In this document: one piece after another, positions 51,581-59,557 of the stretch | Layout: the number at the start of each line of letters is the position of its first letter | Numbering within the stretch: the first letter of the stretch is position 1 | Origin: Halobacillus kuroshimensis DSM 18393 | Lineage (GTDB): Bacteria > Bacillota > Bacilli > Bacillales > Halobacillaceae | Assembly (NCBI RefSeq): GCF_000425705.1 | Contig: NZ_AUDY01000012.1 | Location: 1 to 64,000 of the forward strand | DNA length: 64,000 nt | Reading direction: 5' to 3' | Program-made: the position numbers and the translations under genes | Notes under the pieces: generated by a model | The model's database searches: none | The model's input: the letters and a program-made list of their open reading frames with translations, nothing else | What the model was told of the DNA's origin: nothing

Positions 51581-52658
51581 GTGGAACGTACTTGTTTTGT
51601 TCAGCACCTTCCTTCTTCTCACAGGTTGTATGCCCAGTAAGAGTGTTGAGGAAAGTGCCATCGTCCAAATCTCCGGCTATGATAGAGGCGGCGAAAAAGG
51701 AAGAATTAAAGGGACTGTATCGATACCCCAATATGGCAAGAGTGAAAAGAAAACCGCCGCCTCTGAGCTTTACTTAACTGTTGATGCCAACTCCATCAAG
51801 GATGTGGAGAAGGAAATCCAGAAACAATCCTCCAAGCCGATCTCCATCGGGAAACTGGCGGTCACGTTGTACAGCATGGAGCTGGCTAAGGAAGGCATTT
51901 CCGACGTCATAGACGTGCTGAGCAGGGACGCCCGTCTAAGCCGGAACATGTATCTCGCGGTCGTGGATGGACAGACGCAGGACTTGATTGAAAATGGATA
52001 CACTCAGGATGAGACAACCTCCAAGCATCTGCAGGGACTGATTGAAAATAATGTCCATCACAACTTCCCATCAACAAGTCTGCACGAATTTTTATATGCC
52101 TATTTTGCGATTGGTATGGACCCCTATCTTCCCATATTGTCGAAAAAGGAGACGTTTGTAGAAGTCTCCGGCATTGCCTTTTTCGACAAGGGAAAAGTCG
52201 TGACCACGCTGTCGGATGCGAAAGTCTTTACATTCAAAATGATGAAAGAAAATTTTTCAAGGGGGATGCAGGACCTCCCTTTTCAGGATGGGACCATCAT
52301 GCTGGATAATATCGGTTCGACAGTGGATTACAAATTGACAGGCACGCCGGAAAACCCCGGCGTGGACATCCACGTAAAATTGGAATCGGAAGTGAATGAA
52401 ATGGTCGGGGTGGAGGAAAAACCGTCGCCAAAGCTCGCAAAAGAAATGGAAGATGCGTTTGTGGAGTATTTCAAGACGAATGCCGGAGAGATGATCGAAT
52501 TGTTTAAGAAAGAAGGCATCGATCCACTCGGTCTCGGTCATTTTGCTAAAACGAGGACGAGACATTTTGATGAAAAACGGTGGGAGGACCTGTATCCGGA
52601 TATGGATATCCAGTTCACCGTCGATGTCGAAATTACCGAATACGGCATCTTCTCCTGA
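51570..52658 (+). CDS. gerKC: Spore germinant receptor C subunit (lipoprotein)
   Basis: 362 residues. Lipoprotein signal MKIKWNVLVLFSTFLLLTGC (Cys20), then the three-domain GerC fold with SKPISIGKLAVTLYS and a C-terminal helical domain ending EYGIFS. Completes the A-B-C receptor; overlaps the B gene by 11 bases. Confidence 0.93.
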   Translation: MKIKWNVLVLFSTFLLLTGCMPSKSVEESAIVQISGYDRGGEKGRIKGTVSIPQYGKSEKKTAASELYLTVDANSIKDVEKEIQKQSSKPISIGKLAVTLYSMELAKEGISDVIDVLSRDARLSRNMYLAVVDGQTQDLIENGYTQDETTSKHLQGLIENNVHHNFPSTSLHEFLYAYFAIGMDPYLPILSKKETFVEVSGIAFFDKGKVVTTLSDAKVFTFKMMKENFSRGMQDLPFQDGTIMLDNIGSTVDYKLTGTPENPGVDIHVKLESEVNEMVGVEEKPSPKLAKEMEDAFVEYFKTNAGEMIELFKKEGIDPLGLGHFAKTRTRHFDEKRWEDLYPDMDIQFTVDVEITEYGIFS

Positions 52659-52670
52659 TTTGAATGTGAC

Positions 52671-53188
52671 ACAAAAAAGGCCTCTGGAAGGAGGCCTTCA
52701 GCTTGTAGAGGAACCTCTGTTTCTTTACGAGCTTTTTTCTTTCTCACCGCCAGGAGCGAAAGCCCCTTCCCTTTCCGCGGACGAGCGCCCGAGCTTCCTC
52801 GCAAAACCCACGCTCGGCGATCTCGGATCACTCGTTCTTCCGCAGGAGTGGAAGGGGCACCGCTCCTTGGGAGTTCTTTAAAATCGACAAAGACTCTCCT
52901 TCACCCGGCTCATCCCTGCTGGATGGCGGAGAGTCTTTGTCATATTCCGGCAGGCAGCCGTCGCAGCGCAGCCTATGCCGTTCTTTTGAATCTGCGAACC
53001 TGCTCAGTGCACAACCTCTCTCCTCTATATTTTAACGTCGGCACGAGGAGCTTATCGGTGGTGATGCCCACGGCATTCATCCACCGATAAGCGGAAATCG
53101 GCCCTTCACACGACAAATCGACAACTCTAACTGATAAACACAGGCTTTTTCTACAGCCTAAAGGCCTCTGGTAGGAGGCCTTTTTTGT
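52671..53188. repeat. 518-bp segment with 39-bp terminal inverted repeats
   Basis: The ends 52671-52709 and 53150-53188 are inverted copies identical at 30 of 39 positions, each itself a GGCCTC / GAGGCC hairpin with an A- or T-run at its outer side. Between them are three more palindromes: a 114-base folded repeat (52753-52866), a hairpin with perfect 14-bp arms (52886-52899 / 52928-52941) and one with 12-bp arms (53050-53061 / 53081-53092). No convincing gene. Could be two facing terminators or a MITE-like element; no target duplication is seen. Confidence 0.7.
52753..52866. repeat. Folded palindromic intergenic repeat
   Basis: Outer arms GGAGCG / CGCTCC and CCCCTTCC / GGAAGGGG enclose CTTTCCGCGGACGAGCGCC ... 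CTTCCGCAGGAGTGGAAG. Such CCGCGG...CCGCAGGAG sequences resemble dispersed intergenic repeats I associate with Bacillaceae genomes; the family match is inference. Confidence 0.5.
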
Positions 53189-53201
53189 TTCACGTGAAAT
53201 A
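53186..53201. promoter_or_regulatory. parS-like ParB (Spo0J) site in splB stop
   Basis: TGTTTCACGTGAAATA agrees at 15 of 16 positions with TGTTTCACGTGAAACA, a known parS variant. It contains the last codons and TGA stop of splB and overlaps the right inverted repeat. Confidence 0.8.
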
Positions 53202-54218
53202 TTCAAGGCTTGCTTCAGGGAAATATTCGGCAATGTAGCCGCCGAGGACATTCTTCATCTCTTCCTGTTCATCTTTTTGGTAGACGTACTTTCCGATGCC
53301 GTAACGCCCCCATTTGTATTTGCGTTTTTCTTCATCCATCTCAAGCTTTGTCATCGGATAGTTTTTCTGAATGACGCGTTTGGCTGGTTTTGTAAACCGG
53401 TGCTGGATCAGTTCAAACGTCAGATCCTTTACAGCACGGTCCGGGAGTCTGTCCTGAAGTTTTTCAAACAGCTCCCTGTACCCTTCCTTCCAATCCTCAT
53501 AAAGGTAGATCGGGGCGATGATAAAACCGAGCGGGTAACCGGCTTCGGCCACTTTTACGGCTGCACCGATACGGTCATCGAGCCTTGATGTGCCAGGCTC
53601 CAAATATTTAATGACATAATCGGCATTCATACTGAAGCGGAACCGTGTGCGTCCGTTATGCTTCGCATCAAGGAGATGGTCCACGTGCGCAAATTTTGTC
53701 ACGAACCGGAGCTGCCCATATTCGGACTGCCCGAAATATTCGATTGCCCGCTTCAAGGAATGGGTCAAGTGATCGACGCCGACAATGTCAGACGTACAGG
53801 AGGCTTCAAAGCGGGTCATGTCCGGTGCCCGCTCCTTCATGTACTGTTCCGCAGAGTCGAGCACTTCATCAACGTTCACATACGTACGGATATACGGCTT
53901 GCTGCCCATCGTCGTCTGCAGGTAGCAGTAATGGCAGTGACCCATACAGCCTGTCGCAAGAGGGATGGCATATTCTGCCGACGGCTTGGACGTATCAAAT
54001 TTCAATGTTTTTCTTACACCGACGACAAGGGTCGATTTGGCCATCCGGTACTTTTGGAAATCATTCTCCCCAGGCAGGTTCCGGACCTGGTTATGGGAGG
54101 TGGTCTCCCGGATTTCAATGCCCATGCCTTCGAACTTTTCCTTTAATTCCCGGCCTAAGGGATACTCCAGGGCCCGGGGTTCAATATAGACAAGTTCCGG
54201 TACAAATGGTTTTACCAC
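53190..54218 (-). CDS. splB: Spore photoproduct lyase SplB
   Basis: 342 residues, the B. subtilis length. Radical-SAM cluster C91-x3-C95-x2-C98 in TGCMGHCHYCYL; Cys141 in FEASCTSDIVG sits exactly where the H-donating Cys141 of B. subtilis SPL is. Uses an iron-sulfur cluster and SAM to reverse the 5-thyminyl-5,6-dihydrothymine dimer formed in UV-hit spores. GTG start (54216-54218) overlaps the splA stop by seven bases. Confidence 0.97.
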   Translation of the reverse strand: MVKPFVPELVYIEPRALEYPLGRELKEKFEGMGIEIRETTSHNQVRNLPGENDFQKYRMAKSTLVVGVRKTLKFDTSKPSAEYAIPLATGCMGHCHYCYLQTTMGSKPYIRTYVNVDEVLDSAEQYMKERAPDMTRFEASCTSDIVGVDHLTHSLKRAIEYFGQSEYGQLRFVTKFAHVDHLLDAKHNGRTRFRFSMNADYVIKYLEPGTSRLDDRIGAAVKVAEAGYPLGFIIAPIYLYEDWKEGYRELFEKLQDRLPDRAVKDLTFELIQHRFTKPAKRVIQKNYPMTKLEMDEEKRKYKWGRYGIGKYVYQKDEQEEMKNVLGGYIAEYFPEASLEYFT

Positions 54219-54472
54219 AGCTGTCCCTCCGATTCAGCCCCGCCGCCGAAGGCATCGTAGTAGGCCCTTTCCGCTTCCCCCTCGGAAGCATACACAGCGA
54301 TGTTCTCGTCGAGTGGAAAATAAGTTTCGTACAAAAACAGAGCCAGTTCGCCCGGCTGTTCCGGATTATTGACGACGGCTGCTTCCTGTACATTCGCCAC
54401 ATCATACGTGTGTGGATTGCGATAGATGACATAAACGACATCTCCCGCCTTATAGGACGGTTGAAATTCCAT
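54212..54472 (-). CDS. splA: SplA-like regulator of spl operon
   Basis: 86 residues from the ATG at 54472 (GCAGGTG upstream), MEFQPSYKAGDVVYVIYRNP. Matches SplA, the small protein upstream of splB in B. subtilis, which represses the operon. Transcribed with splB. Confidence 0.85.
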   Translation of the reverse strand: MEFQPSYKAGDVVYVIYRNPHTYDVANVQEAAVVNNPEQPGELALFLYETYFPLDENIAVYASEGEAERAYYDAFGGGAESEGQLW

Positions 54473-54628
54473 ACGGACACCTGCTCTCATAAAATTGGTT
54501 ACACTGCTATTCCTTGTCCATTTGTGCTCATGTTTCCACGAGAACAGCTTTTTTATTATGAAATTCGCTGTTAATAAAAGGAATTCAAGTCTCCTGTCCA
54601 GAAAAGGAAAAGCAGGAGGATGAGATAT

Positions 54629-55156
54629 ATGACATGGCTGTTGGGTACAGAACGTCTGATTTTAGAGCCCTTTACAGAAGATTTAATAGAGAAAACAGCA
54701 GAACTTGCGGGAGATCCGGAAGTGGCGGCGACGACATTCCTTCCCCATCCCTATACGATTGAGCATGCGAAGGAATGGATTGCTTCCCATGCTTCCTGGA
54801 TGGAGGAAAAGAAAGCTTTTCCTTTTGCCGTAAAGCAGAAGAAAGACGGTGGACTGTTGGGAACGATGACGCTCCGTATCGATGAGGCACACCAAAAAGG
54901 CGAACTCGCCTATTGGATCGGCCGGCCCTTTTGGGGGCACGGATATGGATCCGAGGCAGCCCGGCGGGTCGTCCGGTTCGGTTTGGAGGACATCGGACTG
55001 CACCGTATCTGGGCAGCAGCGATTTCCGACAACCCGGCCTCTACGCGTGTCATGCAAAAAGCCGGTCTCACCTACGAAGGAACCTTGAAGGAGGACATGC
55101 TTCATGGAGGGGAATTCAAGGATATTGACGTGTACGGCCTCGTTCGTGGATCATAG
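54629..55156 (+). CDS. GNAT acetyltransferase (RimJ/RimL type)
   Basis: 175 residues from the ATG at 54629 (AGGAGG nine bases upstream; an ATG at 54620 is too near the site). RimJ/L features: LGTERLILEPFTEDLIE, KGELAYWIGRPFWGHGYGSEA (split: KGELAYWIGRP, FWGHGYGSEA acetyl-CoA loop) and NPASTRVMQKAGLTYEG. Could acetylate a ribosomal-protein N-terminus or a small amine; not definable. Divergent from splA. Confidence 0.88.
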   Translation: MTWLLGTERLILEPFTEDLIEKTAELAGDPEVAATTFLPHPYTIEHAKEWIASHASWMEEKKAFPFAVKQKKDGGLLGTMTLRIDEAHQKGELAYWIGRPFWGHGYGSEAARRVVRFGLEDIGLHRIWAAAISDNPASTRVMQKAGLTYEGTLKEDMLHGGEFKDIDVYGLVRGS

Positions 55157-55159
55157 CGA

Positions 55160-55175
55160 CGTTCCATGTGAAACA
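55160..55175. promoter_or_regulatory. parS-like ParB (Spo0J) site
   Basis: CGTTCCATGTGAAACA agrees at 14 of 16 positions with TGTTCCACGTGAAACA, three bases after the acetyltransferase stop and 350 bases before noc. Confidence 0.6.
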
Positions 55176-55511
55176 AAAGCGCCTGCTTTCAGGCGTTTTT
55201 TTGCGGGGCACAGGCATAGAACAAAATTTATCGACGAAATCTGTCAGAGAGAGAGAGAGGGAGGGAAAAACGCATCAACCCGGCACGGATTTTCAAGGAT
55301 CCCGCCGGTTTCGACAGGGGAAGGATGTAAAATCTTCGTCCATCAAGATACTTTTCCCTGTATAAATGTGATAAAATAATGAGAGAAAAGAAAACGGCAT
55401 ACGTGTGCGCAGCAGCGTCTACAGCCTGCGGCGCTTTTTATGTTTCAAACCATTCCTTTCATTCTTATAAATAAAGGCGTATGCTTGATCGTATAAAGGT
55501 GGTGTCTGATC
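55176..55511 (+). other. Intergenic region before noc
   Basis: Holds a terminator (CGCCTG CTTT CAGGCG with seven T, 55180-55202), a short GA-rich tract (55243-55262), and the noc leader with a weak GCGCAG / CTGCGGCGC hairpin and T-run (about 55412-55441). No gene or clear promoter found. Confidence 0.7.
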
Positions 55512-56375
55512 GTGTTACATCCTTTTGGTCGTTTATTCGGGCTTGGGGACAAACCGGAATCGGATAATGACAACAATGAGGAACAAGGCTACAGTCCCGA
55601 TGAAGTTGTACAGGTTCCCGTAGATCGTGTACAGCCTAACCGCTATCAGCCACGAGCGATTTTTAACAGCGAGAAGATCAGCGAACTTGCCCAGACGATA
55701 CATACGCATGGGATGATTCAGCCGATCGTTCTCCGTCGGTTAAATGAAGAAGAATATGAATTGATTGCCGGTGAACGCCGGTGGCGCGCTGTCCAGTCGC
55801 TCGGATGGGAAGCTGTTCCGGCGATCATCCGTGATATGAATGACTCCCAGACGGCGTCGGTGGCCTTAATTGAGAACCTGCAGCGGGAGGAATTAACCGT
55901 CATTGAAGAAGCGCTCGCCTATGCGAAGCTGATTGAGCTTCATCAATTGACACAGGAGGCCCTGGCTCAGCGTCTCGGTAAAAGCCAGTCGACCATTGCG
56001 AACAAAATCCGGCTTTTGAAGCTGCCGGAATCCGTACAGCAGGCCATCATGGACAAGCAGATCACGGAGCGTCACGCCCGTGCCCTGATCTCTTTGAAGG
56101 ATCCGGAAGTGCAGGAACAGGTACTGAAGGAAATCATTGAAAAGCAGCTGAACGTGAAGCAGACGGAGGAACGGATTGCCAAGCTTTCCGATCCAAAACC
56201 AAAGAAAAAGAAACCTACCCTTAAAGGGGTGAACAAGGATATGCGGATTGCGATGAATACGATCCGCCAGTCGTTGAATATGGTGACAGATACCGGAATC
56301 GATCTGGAAACAGACGAGCAGGATCATGATGATTATTATCAAATCACCATTAAAATTCCGAAGAAAAAATCATAA
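55512..56375 (+). CDS. noc: Nucleoid occlusion protein Noc
   Basis: 287 residues, ParB family. GERRWRA nucleotide/DNA box (about 88), helix-turn-helix ([20 protein letters not shown]) and Noc-like N-terminal [14 protein letters not shown], an amphipathic start used for membrane contact. It blocks FtsZ ring assembly over the nucleoid by binding Noc sites. GTG start behind AAAGGTGG. Confidence 0.95.
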   Translation: MLHPFGRLFGLGDKPESDNDNNEEQGYSPDEVVQVPVDRVQPNRYQPRAIFNSEKISELAQTIHTHGMIQPIVLRRLNEEEYELIAGERRWRAVQSLGWEAVPAIIRDMNDSQTASVALIENLQREELTVIEEALAYAKLIELHQLTQEALAQRLGKSQSTIANKIRLLKLPESVQQAIMDKQITERHARALISLKDPEVQEQVLKEIIEKQLNVKQTEERIAKLSDPKPKKKKPTLKGVNKDMRIAMNTIRQSLNMVTDTGIDLETDEQDHDDYYQITIKIPKKKS

Positions 56376-56384
56376 CGTCCGGCA

Positions 56385-56420
56385 CCCATCTTGACTTTTT
56401 GTGGAGATGGGGCTTTTTTT
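56385..56420 (+). terminator. Terminator after noc
   Basis: CCCATCT / AGATGGG with a 13-base loop and seven T. Confidence 0.75.
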
Positions 56421-56485
56421 AAGCTGTTCCGCCTATTTTCCGGGGGAAATGGTAGAATTATACTAAAACAGAGGCAGGTGACACC

Positions 56486-57259
56486 ATGGGGAAAGTGATT
56501 TCCATCGCAAATCAAAAAGGCGGGGTCGGTAAAACGACGACAGCCGTCAATTTAAGTGCATGCTTGGCTTATCTCCATCATAAGGTCCTTTTAGTTGATA
56601 TCGACCCGCAGGGAAACGCCACGAGCGGGATAGGTGTGGAAAAGGGGGAAGTGGATCAATGCATCTACAACGTTCTCATTGATGATGTGAAGGCGGACAA
56701 GGTCCGGACGGAAACGCTCGTACAGAACCTGGATGCCATCCCCGCCACCATCCAGCTTGCCGGTGCAGAAATTGAACTGGTGCGGACGATTTCAAGAGAA
56801 GCTCAGTTGAAAAAGTCCATGGATCAGTTGAAAGCGGATTACGACTATATCATTATTGACTGTCCGCCCTCTTTAGGCCTTTTGACGTTGAACGCCCTGA
56901 CCGCTTCTGATACGGTGTTAATTCCAGTCCAGTGTGAATATTATGCGCTTGAAGGACTGAGCCAGTTGTTGAACACGATCCGGCTTGTCCAGAAGCATTT
57001 AAATAAGCAGCTGATGATTGAAGGAGTCCTGCTGACGATGCTCGATGCCAGGACCAACCTTGGTATCCAGGTAATCGAAGAAGTGAAAAAATATTTCCAG
57101 GATAAGGTCTATCAATCGATCATTCCCCGTAATGTCCGGTTGAGCGAAGCTCCCAGCCACGGACGTCCGGCGATTCTGTATGATCCGAAATCAAGAGGAG
57201 CAGAAGTCTATTTAGAATTAGCAAAGGAAGTGATTACAAATGGTGAGAGGGTTAGGTAG
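56486..57259 (+). CDS. soj: ParA family ATPase Soj
   Basis: 257 residues. Deviant Walker A QKGGVGKTTTAVNLSACLA, Walker B IIDCPPSLGLLT and the conserved VLIPVQCEYYALEGLSQL. With Spo0J separates origins and also regulates DnaA in B. subtilis. AGGCAGGTG upstream of the ATG; overlaps spo0J by 20 bases. Confidence 0.97.
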   Translation: MGKVISIANQKGGVGKTTTAVNLSACLAYLHHKVLLVDIDPQGNATSGIGVEKGEVDQCIYNVLIDDVKADKVRTETLVQNLDAIPATIQLAGAEIELVRTISREAQLKKSMDQLKADYDYIIIDCPPSLGLLTLNALTASDTVLIPVQCEYYALEGLSQLLNTIRLVQKHLNKQLMIEGVLLTMLDARTNLGIQVIEEVKKYFQDKVYQSIIPRNVRLSEAPSHGRPAILYDPKSRGAEVYLELAKEVITNGERVR

Positions 57260-58073
57260 AGGGCTGGATTCTCTGATCACCGGCTCCATGGAGGATGATG
57301 AACTGATTGATGTGTCTGTGGGCGCATGCCGGCCGAACCCGTACCAGCCCCGCAGACAGTTCGATAAAGAGGCCCTTGACGGACTTCAGCAGTCGATTGA
57401 AACCCACGGCATCCTCCAGCCTTTAATTGTACGGAAAAGCATCAAAGGCTATGAGATTATTGCTGGTGAGCGCCGTCTGCGGGCAGCCAGGCAGGCGGAG
57501 CTTGAGACGGTTCCTGCCATCGTCAAAAATCTGACGGATGAGGAAATGATGGAGCTTGCTCTGCTGGAGAACCTGCAGCGTGAAGATCTCTCCCCGGTGG
57601 AGGAAGCCCGTTCCTATGAAAAGCTGATCAAGGAACTGAACGTCACGCAGGAAATTCTGTCCAAGCGACTCGGAAAAAGCCGCTCGCACATTGCCAATCT
57701 CATCCGTCTTTTATCGCTTCCACAGGAAGTGATCGAGCTGATCGAGGCCGGCAGCCTCTCGATGGGCCATGGACGGGCTCTGCTTGGGTTGAAAGACCGG
57801 TCGGAGCAGATTGCACTCGCCGGCCGGATCGTCAAAGAATCCCTCAATGTCCGGCAGGTGGAGCGGCTGATCCACGAAAAGAATCAGACGCGTTCGAAAG
57901 ATAAAAAGCAGCCGAAACCGGCCGATGTGTTTTTGAAGGAGCGCGAAACCGACTTGAGAAACCGGCTCGGTACGGCTGTGAAAATCCAAAAAGGCCGTCG
58001 GAAAGGGAAAATTGAGATTGAATTCACCAATGAAGCCGATTTGGAGAGAATTCTTGATATGTTCCAGGAGTAA
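57240..58073 (+). CDS. spo0J: ParB family partition protein Spo0J
   Basis: 277 residues. N-terminal LGRGLDSLI, CTP/DNA fold GERRLRAARQ, helix-turn-helix (VTQEILSKRLGKSRSHIANL) and a basic C-terminal dimer domain (KIEIEFTNEADLERILDMF). A CTP clamp that loads at parS and recruits SMC. Three parS-like sites are in this window. Confidence 0.97.
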   Translation: MVRGLGRGLDSLITGSMEDDELIDVSVGACRPNPYQPRRQFDKEALDGLQQSIETHGILQPLIVRKSIKGYEIIAGERRLRAARQAELETVPAIVKNLTDEEMMELALLENLQREDLSPVEEARSYEKLIKELNVTQEILSKRLGKSRSHIANLIRLLSLPQEVIELIEAGSLSMGHGRALLGLKDRSEQIALAGRIVKESLNVRQVERLIHEKNQTRSKDKKQPKPADVFLKERETDLRNRLGTAVKIQKGRRKGKIEIEFTNEADLERILDMFQE

Positions 58074-58081
58074 CGGGTACG

Positions 58082-58112
58082 ACCAGAGGCCTCAGGGTCT
58101 CTGGTTTATTTT
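58082..58112 (+). terminator. Terminator after spo0J
   Basis: ACCAGAG / CTCTGGT with a ten-base loop then TTATTTTTG. Confidence 0.7.
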
Positions 58113-58134
58113 TGTCTGAGGAGGTCGGAAGCCG

Positions 58135-58839
58135 ATGGTTTTAACAGGAGCGCTCGTCAATGGACTCTGTATCGCTGTAGGTACAGGACTAGGTCTGTTT
58201 TTTACAAAAATCCCTGAGCGGTTTAAGGAAACGGTGATGAACGGGATTGGTCTTGCCGTTCTTTTGATTGGACTCCAGATGGCGTTTGAAACAGAAAACA
58301 TCGTCATCGTTCTGCTCAGTCTGCTGCTCGGCGGCTTAATCGGGGAGGCGGCTTCTCTTGAGGAAAAGCTGCAGTCCACAGGTCGGTGGCTGGAGGAGAA
58401 ATTCAGCCGCCCGGGTCAGGAAACCGGCATTGCACAAGGGTTCATTACCGCCTCCCTCATTTTCGTCATCGGGGCGCTGGCGGTTCTGGGTGCCCTGGAT
58501 AGTGGCCTGCGCCAGGATCATGAAGTGTTGATCACTAAAGGGATCATCGATGGATTCGTTGCGCTCGTCCTGACCTCGACGCTCGGATTCGGCGTGTTGT
58601 TTTCCGTCGTCCCCGTCGTGTTATATGAAGGAGGCATCGCCCTCCTGGCGACACAGATCAATGCCTGGGTTCCGGAGGCGATCCTTGATCAATTCATCGT
58701 GGAAATGACGGCAGCCGGCGGTCTGCTTATCACAGCTATCGGGCTGAATATGCTGAATATAACCAAAATCCGCACAGCCAACCTGCTGCCTTCGCTGCTG
58801 ATGGTCGGAGTGATTCTCTGGGTTTACCAGTGGTTTTAA
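58135..58839 (+). CDS. DUF554 membrane protein (YdfK-like)
   Basis: 234 residues with about seven membrane segments; starts VLTGALVNGLCIAVGTGLGL and has the duplicated GxxxxxxxGxGLGLFFTK-like Gly-rich turns and EAASLEEKLQ loop. DUF554 family of putative transporters; function unknown. GGAGGTCGGAAG is the ribosome site. Confidence 0.85.
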   Translation: MVLTGALVNGLCIAVGTGLGLFFTKIPERFKETVMNGIGLAVLLIGLQMAFETENIVIVLLSLLLGGLIGEAASLEEKLQSTGRWLEEKFSRPGQETGIAQGFITASLIFVIGALAVLGALDSGLRQDHEVLITKGIIDGFVALVLTSTLGFGVLFSVVPVVLYEGGIALLATQINAWVPEAILDQFIVEMTAAGGLLITAIGLNMLNITKIRTANLLPSLLMVGVILWVYQWF

Positions 58840-58841
58840 TG

Positions 58842-59468
58842 TTACTGGATCCGTTTGTGAATGACAGGACGGGACGCTGTGAACGCCTGGAACGGACGTG
58901 TCTCCATGCTTGTTTTCTTCCGCTTCGCTTCGGTCATCTGAATGGCTGCGGCCACTTTAGCCGCCATCTGCATGACGACGTGAAGCCGTGTGTTCTGCAG
59001 GACGACATGCTCCATGAATCCACTGACATTGACCATCCCGCTGATATGGATCTGCCCTACCGGAGGCAGGTCCTTTTTTAATGCGGAGCCTGGGTTCAAG
59101 GACCCTTTACCGAGAACAACGGAACCGACGGAGGAAGATTTTCCGAGGCAGGCGTCGACAGCGAGAATATACGGGTTTACATGTTCCCGGTGGATGGCAG
59201 ACAGCCGTTCTTTCAGGTTCAAGGCGTGGAGCGGCTCTTCCAGTGTGCCGTATATATGGAAGGTATCCAGTAATTGATCGTGAAGCATCGATCCGACGAG
59301 CGGACCGAAAGAATCTCCCGTGGAACGGTCGGTTCCGATACAGGCGACGACGATGTCCTTCGACGGGGGAAGCCAGTCATTCAAATAGTCGGCAAGCTGA
59401 TCACTCATGGCCGGGTCTTCAGTGCTGACGCGTTTCTCTTCTTTGGAAAACTTGTCCTTGAAATTCAT
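58842..59468 (-). CDS. yyaC: YyaC, germination-protease-like spore protein
   Basis: 208 residues from the ATG at 59468 (TGGAGGAG upstream). DUF1256: IVVACIGTDRSTGDSFGPLVG, AVDACLGKSSSVG and GKGSLNPGSALKKDLPPVG. Related to the GPR spore protease fold; B. subtilis YyaC is a sporulation-time protein. Ends two bases after the convergent DUF554 gene. Same place as in B. subtilis near spo0J. Confidence 0.92.
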   Translation of the reverse strand: MNFKDKFSKEEKRVSTEDPAMSDQLADYLNDWLPPSKDIVVACIGTDRSTGDSFGPLVGSMLHDQLLDTFHIYGTLEEPLHALNLKERLSAIHREHVNPYILAVDACLGKSSSVGSVVLGKGSLNPGSALKKDLPPVGQIHISGMVNVSGFMEHVVLQNTRLHVVMQMAAKVAAAIQMTEAKRKKTSMETRPFQAFTASRPVIHKRIQ

Positions 59469-59557
59469 AGCTTCTCCTCCAGACACATAGTAGTAACAGT
59501 ATATAAGGTTGTCCCTGGTTCTATACGTCGCAAATACATAGATGTGGAGGAACGGTC

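Noticed and set aside
52543-52881. 112-codon reading frame over the end of gerKC and the repeat segment
   Set aside because: Starts inside gerKC and crosses a hairpin repeat; no ribosome site or recognisable sequence.
55243-55262. GA-rich tract as a microsatellite or phase-variation tract
   Set aside because: Short, imperfect and not within a gene or promoter core.
56436-56451. ATTTTCCGGGGGAAAT before soj, resembling a Noc site
   Set aside because: Dyad is 16 bases with a stretched centre; the Noc consensus is 14 bases, so spacing does not fit.
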